This document shows positions 23,701 to 28,427 of a stretch of DNA of 64,000 bases, piece after piece. Origin of the DNA: DAIQNV01 sp038748775. GTDB taxonomy: Bacteria > Planctomycetota > Phycisphaerae > Phycisphaerales > UBA1924. The DNA lies in the NCBI GenBank assembly GCA_038748775.1, contig JBCDIT010000008.1, positions 124,001 through 188,000 of the forward strand. Direction: 5' to 3'. The translations under genes and the position numbers were made by a program. How positions within the stretch are numbered: position 1 is the stretch's first letter; each line of letters opens with the position of its first letter. The notes below the pieces were generated by a model. It saw only the letters and a list, made by a program, of their open reading frames with translations. It was not told the origin of the DNA and searched no databases.

Positions 23701-25730
23701 GCGGTGCGGAGGGTGTAGGTGCGCGACCGTCGCGCCGGCGGCTCGAGTTGGCGGAGATCGTTGAGCACCTGCTCGAACGTGCGCACACCCTGGGCGTTGC
23801 CCGAAAGCACGAACCGACCGGCGTCGGCGTCGTACTCGGCGTCGATCGCGCCGGCCTGGCGCGGATCGGCGCCCTCGGTCCGCAGGGCGTACTGCTCCTG
23901 CGCTCGGCGGAGCACGCCTTGAGGGTCGGTACCGAATGCGCCGACAACCCGGCTCGTCCGCCCGCTGACCGAGGGACGATCGAGTTGGTCGAGCGTCTGC
24001 TCGAGCGTTTGGAACTGATCGGGCGTAGCCCGGACCAGCAGCAGCCCGAGCGAATCGACCGCTTCAATCTCCGGAGGCGTAAACGGCGAACCTTCGGCGG
24101 GACGGAGCACCGATGTCACTGCACGCGTCAGGTCTCCGGCGATTCGGCTCGGGACGTGATGCTCGACCTCGAACTGCCGCTGCTCGCGACGAGGGCCGAT
24201 CTCGCGTTCCGCTTCGACGAGGATCCGTTCGAACCGCGAGATGCCGGCGCGCGAACCGACCAGCAGGACGGTCCCGGTCGCCCGATCGAGCAGGGCCTCG
24301 ACCGGATCACGACGTGATGCGTCTGCGAGCCCGTCGATGCGTTGGGCCTCTTCGAGCGCCCGCGGCGCCGTTTCGGCGTTGAGCCGGACGCGGCGGACCT
24401 CGTCGGCGGTGTCGGGCCGGCGATCGAGCCCGTCCAAGAGCGACCCGAGGGCGTCAAGATCGGCACTCGGGCCGGCCGCGATCAACGCGCGGTTGTCGGG
24501 CGTCGGCGCCGTCCGGAGCATCTGTGCTTGGCGAGCGGTGAGCAATCGACGTGCGAGGCGGTCGGCGTTTCCAGGGTCGAGGAACGCCAGGTCGATCCGG
24601 CGGACACCGGTCGACGTGTCGGCGTTCGGATCGAGCGCGGCGGGGTCGAGTTCACCGAGCAGGGCCTGGGCCTGGGCAACATGGTCGGGGTCGCCAACAA
24701 CCACGATCTTGCCGGCCGCGTCGAGCGGGATGACCTTGGGCTGGCGTTGCTCGGGCAGGGCACGAAAGAGAGCGTCGAGCTGCGCAGCCGCGTCGCGAGG
24801 CGTCACCGATGCGAGCCGGTACGACACGAGTTCCTCGGGACGATTCGAGATCGTGCCGTCGGCTCGATCGAGAAGCAGCACCAATTCTTCGACGGTGCTC
24901 AATCGGTCACTCGGGCCGACCGCGACGACCGCGTTGAGCCGGTCATCGTGCGAGATCTTGAGCGGAGGTTTCGAGACGTCGTCAACGATCTTTGGGTTGC
25001 CCTGCTTGTCGATCTCCATGATCTGCTCGCGCTCGGGCACGAGACCGCGCAGGGTGTTCGCGGCCTGGGCGGCTCGCATGTGCTCGAGCGCGAAGACCCG
25101 CAGGTCGCTCGACTGGGGCCGCACCGCGTCGATGCCGGCGACGAGTTCACGGATGCGCTCGATCTGCGGCGCCGTCTCGACGACGACCAACATGTTCTGA
25201 GCGTCGATGGGCTGGACGAGCCCGGGCTCCTTGATCAGCGGCTGGACCTGGGTCGCGACCTGGCCGGCGAGCGCGTTCGACAACGGGATCGTGACGGTGA
25301 CGTACTGACTGCGATCGAGATCCCCGAGATCGTCACCGTTGGCGACCTTGACCGGCGTCCGCGCGGCGTCTTGCAACGTTCTGAGGTACAGGAAGTTCTG
25401 TTCGCGCACCAGTTGCACGCTGTGCATGCGCAGGGTCAGGTTCAGAATCTCAAGAGCTTCGGCGAACGAGTAGTCCGCCGCGGAGATGAAGTTCATCGTC
25501 CCGTTCGGCGCGGCGGCCTCTCGGATGACTGGGAGACCGGTCTCTCTGGCAAAGAAGTCGAGGACGTCGCTGTATGGAACGCCGGCGAACGAGAATCGGA
25601 TTCTGGTTTCGGGCGATGGCGTCGCAGCGGTCTGCCCGTCCTGGGCCAGCGTCTGCGGGATGGTGACCGCGAGTCCAGCCGCCGCGAAGATCGCGAGGGC
25701 GCAAGCGCGGTGCGTTCTGGGCCTGGTCAT
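11769..25730 (-). CDS. Giant secretin (GspD/PilQ superfamily) with about 51 N1-type domains
   Basis: This outer-membrane channel protein has 4,653 residues, against roughly 600-760 for usual GspD or PilQ. It has a signal peptide (cut near residue 29), an N0/STN-like domain (about 45-125, IRFSFAGVPYSDVLDFFARE), and about 51 repeated N1-type domains (about 143-4335, mean 82 residues), most with a core like TNALIVSAP. The pore domain (about 4336-4572) contains EVLSRPQVTVNNNEAAFIQVG and TVTVKDGQTVVIGGLI. The last 80 residues are a Pro-rich tail. The mature protein has no cysteine. ATG 25730 has AAGGAG eight nt upstream; the in-frame extension to 25982 overlaps the previous gene and is rejected. 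It ends the secretion operon. Confidence 0.95.
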   Translation of the reverse strand: MTRPRTHRACALAIFAAAGLAVTIPQTLAQDGQTAATPSPETRIRFSFAGVPYSDVLDFFARETGLPVIREAAAPNGTMNFISAADYSFAEALEILNLTLRMHSVQLVREQNFLYLRTLQDAARTPVKVANGDDLGDLDRSQYVTVTIPLSNALAGQVATQVQPLIKEPGLVQPIDAQNMLVVVETAPQIERIRELVAGIDAVRPQSSDLRVFALEHMRAAQAANTLRGLVPEREQIMEIDKQGNPKIVDDVSKPPLKISHDDRLNAVVAVGPSDRLSTVEELVLLLDRADGTISNRPEELVSYRLASVTPRDAAAQLDALFRALPEQRQPKVIPLDAAGKIVVVGDPDHVAQAQALLGELDPAALDPNADTSTGVRRIDLAFLDPGNADRLARRLLTARQAQMLRTAPTPDNRALIAAGPSADLDALGSLLDGLDRRPDTADEVRRVRLNAETAPRALEEAQRIDGLADASRRDPVEALLDRATGTVLLVGSRAGISRFERILVEAEREIGPRREQRQFEVEHHVPSRIAGDLTRAVTSVLRPAEGSPFTPPEIEAVDSLGLLLVRATPDQFQTLEQTLDQLDRPSVSGRTSRVVGAFGTDPQGVLRRAQEQYALRTEGADPRQAGAIDAEYDADAGRFVLSGNAQGVRTFEQVLNDLRQLEPPARRSRTYTLRTADAADVIEPLRAMLSQAGPVDPVRRERAPEIVVDAALPNALRIVADDAQHRRISEFVRLLDRPERESRSFVLETATPSQVVGQLQRLSRPLLTPDDGSPFTPPTFEALDELRTLIVRADPDQFAAIGELVERLDDVRPGDRTVQIVRVRTDEPDGLVKRARELFDVDATGREGQLGEVETEYDRASGSLILRGKPEAVRLFQNALNRAQQLMPPVRSTRLIDVRNTDAQTVLEPLQQLLASAGPVDPARRVPDPDIRVVARTNSLLITAEDAQHRLINDYVRRLDVVDQSDLPPLKLLSVRLADVNAVASMLNQQYSQRPRTERQAKPVQIRADAATGTLIVSAHEDLLPDIQAFVDELNEERTDGPERETFIFPLKVARAEAVAVAMDKLYPQPPVPLDRRGRPIPWLREPKEVTVSADPSSNSLIIDAPTDRRESLIRLAETLDRVEVPPVAELRTYQIVGADPNAVSRMLQGLARRGTLSGPAQPGKQKVDVVIEVEPKSSTLIVAGDDVTFEKVEAVLDDLTAIPIERGLRIVPIANVPAEEIRERAVTIYRSQISQIPGAGPVDVTVDDETNSLEVVADRDAMTRFMRILQELQDQVGPAREVRLIELRLARAAETVEFLREMASKSESLRADGGPEPVFEPIESTNAIMVAAQPAQFRIIEPLIRSLDNRQTAERPPLRILRLRSTDAQGIAQVLSRSYQQRSPEDRALRPVSIQADATTNTLIISAHEELLPEIEAIVQDLNESQAFDSEGREIRVFPLRVARAEDLAKTIDQMYPEPPMPRDSRGRPLPHLQGRKEVFVRADPVTNSLIVDAPGQRLSGFERLVENLDTLNVGEDVEVRTYRVERADASAVGQAIQRLASSGALAAAGRTAVTVSVEPSTKALVVSGPAASFEQIEALVSELDGPVERAMTVLRLYQLEHARAERLVDMVRRLLAARLREQRALGDADGLGEETLEVAADRASNTLIINGPETLQEIAQSLIDALDTEAAEIGQATVKVAPLTYADAREVARTVSDSLRTMDLPSGDASLVRIVAAASSNALVMSGPKADLEAIHELVEPLDRQPFDPEKASVETFPLDFADARSIAQTVQRLLVDQQANDPRLLMAQLRYTRGRLPQQTPIRVEAEPRTNALIVSGPAQTIELARSVIERLDAEAPVEDRRVLTYTPVRADPARLAKAVERVAAETLPKGRLPVEITAEPTSGSVLVIGTDEQATGAVRLLADFDERSPAAPTAEVRTIGLEYADATAVARTVSGMLSDRSRWPDSVKLAADAGLAVTAPRVDADRATNRVLVSVPAPLMGMAEELVAALDEPRATGAVDVRVFRLESGNAQSVSATLREALGSGLGPGEPRPSVSAELASNSVVIAASRTVLDRAAALITEMDATAAAPSEVEVRTVFLDFARAETLAPIVLSVLSESDPIDDLPFWYRETARAERFRRGTEIDAAKVRVEPEPRLNALIVSAPEPTLELAEQVVRELDIDPRSRGGGRVVRVLTLENADATELAANVEAVFADDPGATRPPTIRVDSSSNSLIVSATRDQMTLVETLASDLDKATLRTGRQFRTIPIDRSRADAADVARTLRRLLEQRGGVRVNVVGIDDLLDEGDDEGPVEEPVEGPVGEPAPLPGPGGSIEGRGLGRFEFIETVVVSLAMAQVSLPERDDDSDGASEITIAVDPLTNSLVVVGSPRATDRLAELASEVERQIPAEPTAVRFVELPGGADARQVANIINQTIRQVGRANANNPGGFTGRVAVTPDPNAGVVVVWANDTDFESIRGLIRGVSRLEKSRDVTVKVFPLTNVDSRSAARSVSDLFSGSPAGRQAQLLRGAEIELLGDGDSVKGRLDPRDVTVSAAPQGGQLIISAPSEAMDLIDRFVSLIDQSPVAERMEIRRYELESAEARRLRGTLQSLMDSKRQGPGAWGVPRAVFVADDRTNTLLVTASSDQHTEIAALIETSDVSLEADDLTLEVITLEHTRPSVIERVVRDVVVGRDPGRAERVSLTAQDDAGVLIVRAGDEELGEIQELIAQVDVQEASSFPVRSIKLQEADAGVVARELQRFFQQRERVGRGGRGGRGGGAAIIGDSQSGTLVIAASDEDYEQIASLASQFDSRTTQTNTGFRIIPLQHIQGARIQSTLEELAWQTRFNRWNRQDEVAIEIDTATNSVILFGSGDSFEVFEEIIRELDQPRSDTGGRVVRVVPVPQGDLRSLERLIEETTRTPGYSFWRGDDPGQVRVEVDQARRVLFLIGPKPAVDEAVEQLEKIAESAGDGESVVETITLEHADASRAAAGLSRFFRDRARSQGKSGEGVTILGSRDGNALIVSGPPEELAVLRDLIAQMDQPELGDDRIIEVYGLSNADPNEVTRTVRAMFPRQGRREEEVIVTPQPSRSAIIVSAPTEAHARVAALIAELDTVDEDVANRIVTVQLESARANEVADALRRSLPDEVRVNITPVERSNSLLITGSDEAVNVVLEQVELLDTETIQSPVEFRRFELKHADAFDTSFTLREMVRSRPRRSGDPRPSIDWSSQGNAISVTASGDEMAFIEQMVAQLDVPEQDERRTEFVKLEFADAQQTGEALRVFYGPYAPEAASVAEREVTIVSDPASNSLVISADESLFDDIRALLEKLDTEEYDTSRQLVVIPLRHADAASVARALNEGFRAPLEDELARQRARDTQSRRSRNDDNNSGPTVLVTSEETPVVSAEVQTNSLIVFAGRNELERIQAIVERLDVPDFLSLPVARLVRVTGGTRASVLAQSVRSVFLNAQARQGSPTRAVIIGDDASSTLIVRAEAGEFDRIQELALSLMEESSRAEVMPRVIRLTSLNAPRIRQTLLAALRPLAERRGEPISIEADAGTNALIVSASSEVYDRAMALVDELETPVDDGPEQGVDDQQAQPNPDAELIAKARGGEVLIVDLEYTSPDEMLRLLNQLGVTRAPNPSRPSLVAEAVSVVPMETRRAIAITANANDADIVSGLARALDAEPSDSTQEAAVIPLRLADARRLVPLMESMLTATDGDGRSAPAAAIAEQVRRLELDSGGFDGSKIELDLSSPIRLIADEQANAVVVASTPDNVAAIRSVVELFDRLPVGDAVVVRLFPLENASATRVREMIEDLFRDGEALRRLPGTNRQGLPTTTTGQALAGEVSVTVDERTNTLIVAGRDEAVALVEVLINDLDQGEAASGVGLHVVPVPGADVSELAPKIRNLMRDRIRARQRAGGDERPEDVFTIEAVAASNVLIVAASDENLAIVEELISVFAAGGDGVDGGEVIEMVAVSRPGGAADIAEAVNELYVERENEKRGRGAVSVYPSERQNAIVVSGTPADVAAVRGIVARFDTQEGESAQEIKRITLRAANSFEIVNLVESLLAGRAISGSDGERQATKLRFYREELAALSGREPGTPESDLIEATIDEALRDRVRLTPDLRTNSVIVSAPPDIMSLIASIIDDLDDETRGDRRIARFRLENADAQQMALVLRDLFALEQQGDRLVLVPRGAVPGEEDRIEEVGPGTLTPVPDERQALAITVDRRTNTLLVSGTREYLDEVRDVVAELDSIEANARERFVYHLRNADAAELEVVLSNYFAGEAELLQSTLGPELSGSLARQLEQEVTVVGDPKSNKLLISASPRYIDAVKEIVSELDASPPQVMIQVLLAEVTLDDAVTWGMDINVGRTVETSNIGGDGYVFDSFAAGAGVATAIGAPNFGVASTDFSLLIRALEAQGKLEVLSRPQVTVNNNEAAFIQVGEDVGIVTGSDRIGERVTAEVERRDVGIILNVTPSISVDGFVRMDISPEISQVTTRTTQIDEDFESPIITQRRVETTVTVKDGQTVVIGGLIQTIAEVRETKVPFLGDIPILGLPFRSYLQENTKTELLVILTPVVIPGESPAAEFVQDELFDKTLRAVNDREPVIQALDRDPLLSPRDPEVFMPESIMMGPFLPGQEPPANWAVRREPLRSEGERGRRR
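18813..18848 (-). repeat. Three 12-bp tandem repeats inside the secretin gene
   Basis: Three consecutive near-identical 12-mers of the type AACCGGCNCTTC encode a Pro/Glu/Val/Gly linker (EEPVEGPVGEP) within unit 28. This unit also carries the longest insertion of the array. It looks like a small coding minisatellite that could vary in copy number between strains without frameshift. Confidence 0.8.
20946..22820 (-). repeat. Block duplication in the secretin (units 12-14 and 17-19)
   Basis: Units 12-14 (22107-22820) and 17-19 (20946-21653) match in order and length (76, 85, 77 against 77, 85, 74 residues). Shared marks are SAHE(D/E)LLP(D/E)I in units 12 and 17, (L/M)YP(Q/E)PP with a (D/S)RRGRP-like stretch and a SL(I/V)(I/V)DAP core in 13 and 18, and RTY..(.)AD followed by LxxxG(T/A)L in 14 and 19. 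The offset of five units suggests that the copied block was 12-16. Confidence 0.85.
22821..24179 (-). repeat. Tandem duplication of a three-domain block in the secretin (units 6-8 and 9-11)
   Basis: Units 6-8 (23502-24179) and 9-11 (22821-23501) align in order. Units 6 and 9 share GSPFTPP at the same place. Units 7 and 10 share an (A/T)EYD core and end in QLxPP. Units 8 and 11 share SAGPVDP and DAQHR. Unit lengths match (76, 76, 74 against 75, 76, 76 residues). This indicates a tandem duplication of a three-domain segment. Confidence 0.85.
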
Positions 25731-25887
25731 GCCGGGCTCCTTCGGGTCTGAGCGCGTCGGGCCGTGCGTATCCGTATCACGGCGCGGGGCCTCCGGTTCG
25801 ATTGATCCTGGCGCACCGATTGCCCCGCCGACGGTGTCCACGGCCAGTGTACGGGAGACCGGGATCGGCTCGCTCGCGACCGAGGCG

Positions 25888-26880
25888 TCAGCCGTCCGCT
25901 CGGCGGTCGGCCAGAGATTGCCCCATCTCGACGACGAGCGTTTGTCCGCGTTCGCGGAAGATCGCAGCGTCGTTGCGCACACCCTCGAGGGTCAACCCCA
26001 GGATGGATTTCCCGGGTGTTAGCATTCGGGTTTGATTGGTATCGGTTCGCCTCAAGAAGACCTCGGTGCGCCCTTCCGACCCCCTCGATTCTGCGATGCC
26101 GACGATGCGCCACTCGTTGAACGGCGGGGGCGGCGGCGGAGCCGGGGCGGCCTGTTTGACTGGTGTCGGCTTGATGCCGGCGGGCGGAGGAGGCGGAGGA
26201 GGCTCGGGGGCGACGAATGGGTTCCGACGCGCAATTTCGAGCAGTGACTCGACCTTGGCCGGATCGGGTTGAACGAGGGCGGGCGGCGCCGTGGGCCGGG
26301 TGTCCACGGCGTAGAGCGTCGCGAACGCGAGCGTGAGGTTGAACGTGGTCCGCCGGCGGTCCCCGGGCTCCACGCGGAGCGCTTCGATCCGGTGAGCCCA
26401 GGGCTGAGCCGAGAAGGTCGCGGCGGCGACGGCGAGCTGCTCGAGCGATCCGGTGGCGCGAACGGTGCCTCGGAGAACTCGGAAGTCCTCACGATCTTCG
26501 AGCGCGTCCCGAAGCCTCTTGGCGACTTTGCTCCTTCGCTCGGTCGCTGGGTTGCTCGGGCGGGTCGGTCGCCCATGATTGACCACGACCTCTTCGAGAC
26601 CGGCGTCGCTCGCGATGCGATACGCCAGATCCCGGATGCGATGGGCGGCGTCCTGATCGGTCGATGCGATCGTGGTCTCGGCGATCGCTTGCCAATCGTC
26701 CTTTGGGTTCCCGCCGCGAAGCAGCACCTCGCGGTACCGCTCGATGCTGGATTCGAGTTCGGCGGCACGTTCTCGCTTCTCGGCCGCGGGCGCGAGGTAC
26801 ACGTGATCGGCGCCGAGGTACGCGCCTCCGAGCGCGACCAGAAGACCGATCGCAACGGCGACTGAGGTCGTGGGTGTCAC
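25888..26880 (-). CDS. GspM/PilO-like inner-membrane protein with GspC/PilP-like C-terminal domain
   Basis: This appears to be an inner-membrane platform subunit. A single membrane helix (about 5-25) is followed by a coiled coil and a ferredoxin-like region of GspM/PilO type. A proline-rich spacer with two Pro runs lies near residues 225-258. The C-terminal domain (EWRIVGIAESRG ... MLTPGKSILGLTLEGVRNDAAIF) resembles the GspC homology region or PilP, which contacts secretin N0. No separate gspC is present, so this protein may combine both roles. GTG 26880 overlaps the preceding stop as GTGA. The family call rests on layout and motif style. Confidence 0.7.
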   Translation of the reverse strand: MTPTTSVAVAIGLLVALGGAYLGADHVYLAPAAEKRERAAELESSIERYREVLLRGGNPKDDWQAIAETTIASTDQDAAHRIRDLAYRIASDAGLEEVVVNHGRPTRPSNPATERRSKVAKRLRDALEDREDFRVLRGTVRATGSLEQLAVAAATFSAQPWAHRIEALRVEPGDRRRTTFNLTLAFATLYAVDTRPTAPPALVQPDPAKVESLLEIARRNPFVAPEPPPPPPPAGIKPTPVKQAAPAPPPPPPFNEWRIVGIAESRGSEGRTEVFLRRTDTNQTRMLTPGKSILGLTLEGVRNDAAIFRERGQTLVVEMGQSLADRRADG

Positions 26881-28427
26881 GGTGCCTCCTCGCTCTGCCG
26901 TTCTTCGCTTTCTTCTCCGGCGCCGGACGGCTCGGCAACGCTCGAACTGATCTCGAGGTCGAACCGGCCGGCCACCTCGGGCCCCCTACTGCTCACACTT
27001 GAGTACAGGTCGAGCGCGAGGAGGCGGGCTCGAAGATCGGCGCCCAACTCTCGGGCCTCGACGGTCCCGGCGAGCCTGGCGTCGACCGCGACAGCGGAGA
27101 CGTACGCATCGGGATCCGCGACGTTCTCGCCGGGCGTGAAGCCGATCGCGTCGCGAGCGGAGAGCGATATCTCATCGAGCAGGGCTCCCGGTGGAGCCGG
27201 GAGCTGGTTGATCGCGGCGCGGAAGTGCATCCCGAGATCGGCTCTTGCGTCGAGCCACGCCTCGGCATGCCCGACCCTTGCCCGCTCAAGCAAGTACGTT
27301 GCGTAGCGTGACCCGTACTCGCGCTGCTCGTCTTTGAGCGCTTCGATCCGTTGGTCGAGCGGCGCGAGTTGCCTGTCGGCGAAGACCCACGCGGCCCCAC
27401 CGAGGATGATGAGCGCGGCGAACGCACCGAGGACAACCTGGCGCTTCGTCGCCGCGGTATCCGGTGCACGCTGGGGATTCAGGAAGTCAAGACAGCGCTC
27501 GCCCCGAGCGTGGAGCGAAGCGAGGCCAAGCAACGGGAGCAACGGGCCGACGGCCTCCGAGGGGAGATCGTCGAGGCCCTCGAACCCCGGCGCGTTCGCG
27601 GTCGTACGCGAAGGCACGCCCGAAGCGTCACCGATGGCTTGGGCAGCGGCTCGGGCCGCCGCGTCATCGCCCAGGACCGAGACGCTGGTCACGTCGGCCC
27701 CGCCCGGCGCGACGCGGTAGCTCACGACGGTCCGCGCGACCTCGACCGAGAGACGACGCGCCGCCGGCGACGGGTCGTCACCGGAACCTGGCCTCACCAC
27801 GTCGACACCTCGAACGAACGCGAGCCGGCCACCCCGACCGACCACGAGCTCGGCCCCGAAGGGCTGCCAGGCGATCGAAAGCGTGTCGCCCGGGCTACCC
27901 GGATCGGACGTTTGAGCGAGGGACGCGGCCTCGCGTGCCCCCGACGAACGCAACCGGATGCCGAGGGGCCGCCCGCCGGCGGCTTTGACGACCGCAGAGA
28001 TCCGCTCGAACGCGCCCTTCGACATCGCGGCCGCGACGATCCGCGAAGACGCTGAAGGGTCCGCGGCGTCGTTCTTCGGAGGTAAGAAATCGAAGATCAG
28101 ATCGTCGGTGTGCGAGCTGAGCTGGCGACGCATCTGCAAACGGACCGTTTCCAACAGCTCACCCGGCCCGAGGTCCGCAGCGCCGGCGATCTCGAGCACC
28201 TTGACGCTCACGTCGCCTCGGGGGACCGAGACCAGTGTCGGCCCGGCTGTCATCCGAGCGTCCTTAAACGCTTGGGCGACGTGCTCGCCGATCGCCTTTG
28301 GATCCGAGTCGACCCTCTCGAAATCCCCATGACACCACGAGACGACGCGTGCACTTTTTTTCGTCGCGGAGATCGACGCGGCAACGAAGCCGGACGAGTC
28401 AAGATCGAGGACGGTTAATCGGGGCAT
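26877..28427 (-). CDS. GspL / PilM-PilN-like assembly protein
   Basis: This is an assembly protein with a cytoplasmic actin-like domain that should recruit the ATPase GspE. Residues 1-330 look like PilM/GspL (start TVLDLDSSGFVAASISA; LLETVRLQMRRQLS). A membrane helix at about 343-363 (VVLGAFAALIILGGAAWVFA) is followed by a coiled coil and a periplasmic ferredoxin-like part of PilN/GspL type. At 516 residues it is longer than GspL (about 400), consistent with a PilM-PilN style fusion. The stop abuts the previous gene as TGAATG, and it overlaps the next gene by 4 nt. Confidence 0.75.
   Translation of the reverse strand: MPRLTVLDLDSSGFVAASISATKKSARVVSWCHGDFERVDSDPKAIGEHVAQAFKDARMTAGPTLVSVPRGDVSVKVLEIAGAADLGPGELLETVRLQMRRQLSSHTDDLIFDFLPPKNDAADPSASSRIVAAAMSKGAFERISAVVKAAGGRPLGIRLRSSGAREAASLAQTSDPGSPGDTLSIAWQPFGAELVVGRGGRLAFVRGVDVVRPGSGDDPSPAARRLSVEVARTVVSYRVAPGGADVTSVSVLGDDAAARAAAQAIGDASGVPSRTTANAPGFEGLDDLPSEAVGPLLPLLGLASLHARGERCLDFLNPQRAPDTAATKRQVVLGAFAALIILGGAAWVFADRQLAPLDQRIEALKDEQREYGSRYATYLLERARVGHAEAWLDARADLGMHFRAAINQLPAPPGALLDEISLSARDAIGFTPGENVADPDAYVSAVAVDARLAGTVEARELGADLRARLLALDLYSSVSSRGPEVAGRFDLEISSSVAEPSGAGEESEERQSEEAP

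Larger units (their letters stand above)
12726..25304 (-). repeat. Array of about 51 degenerate Secretin_N (N1-type) domain repeats
   Basis: Each unit runs strand (for example VRTYRVERADA), helix, strand, a core hairpin of the type (T/S)N(A/S/T)L(I/V)VSAP, a helix, and ends near LD. I split the protein by eye at these cores and counted 51 units of 66 to about 150 residues. Units are diverged in protein and DNA, except for the block duplications listed separately. A few units carry disordered insertions, notably near 18850 and 17450. Confidence 0.85.

Noticed and set aside
22881..24317. Long open frame on the plus strand opposite the secretin
   Set aside because: High-GC coding DNA gives long antisense frames, and its sequence has no family pattern and mirrors the repeat structure of the real gene. 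Similar antisense frames run along most of 11800-25700.
12726..25304. Repeat array as possible CRISPR or intergenic repeat
   Set aside because: Repeats are protein domains of about 82 codons in one continuous frame and diverged at the DNA level. There are no short identical repeats with unique spacers.
25731..25982. In-frame N-terminal extension of the giant secretin
   Set aside because: It overlaps the preceding gene by 95 bp, reads as Ser/Arg/Thr-rich noise and would hide the signal peptide. A strong Shine-Dalgarno sequence supports the ATG at 25730.
28350..28362. T-run as an intrinsic terminator
   Set aside because: It is inside the conserved start of the PilM-like gene (Lys-Lys codons on the other strand) and has no preceding stem.
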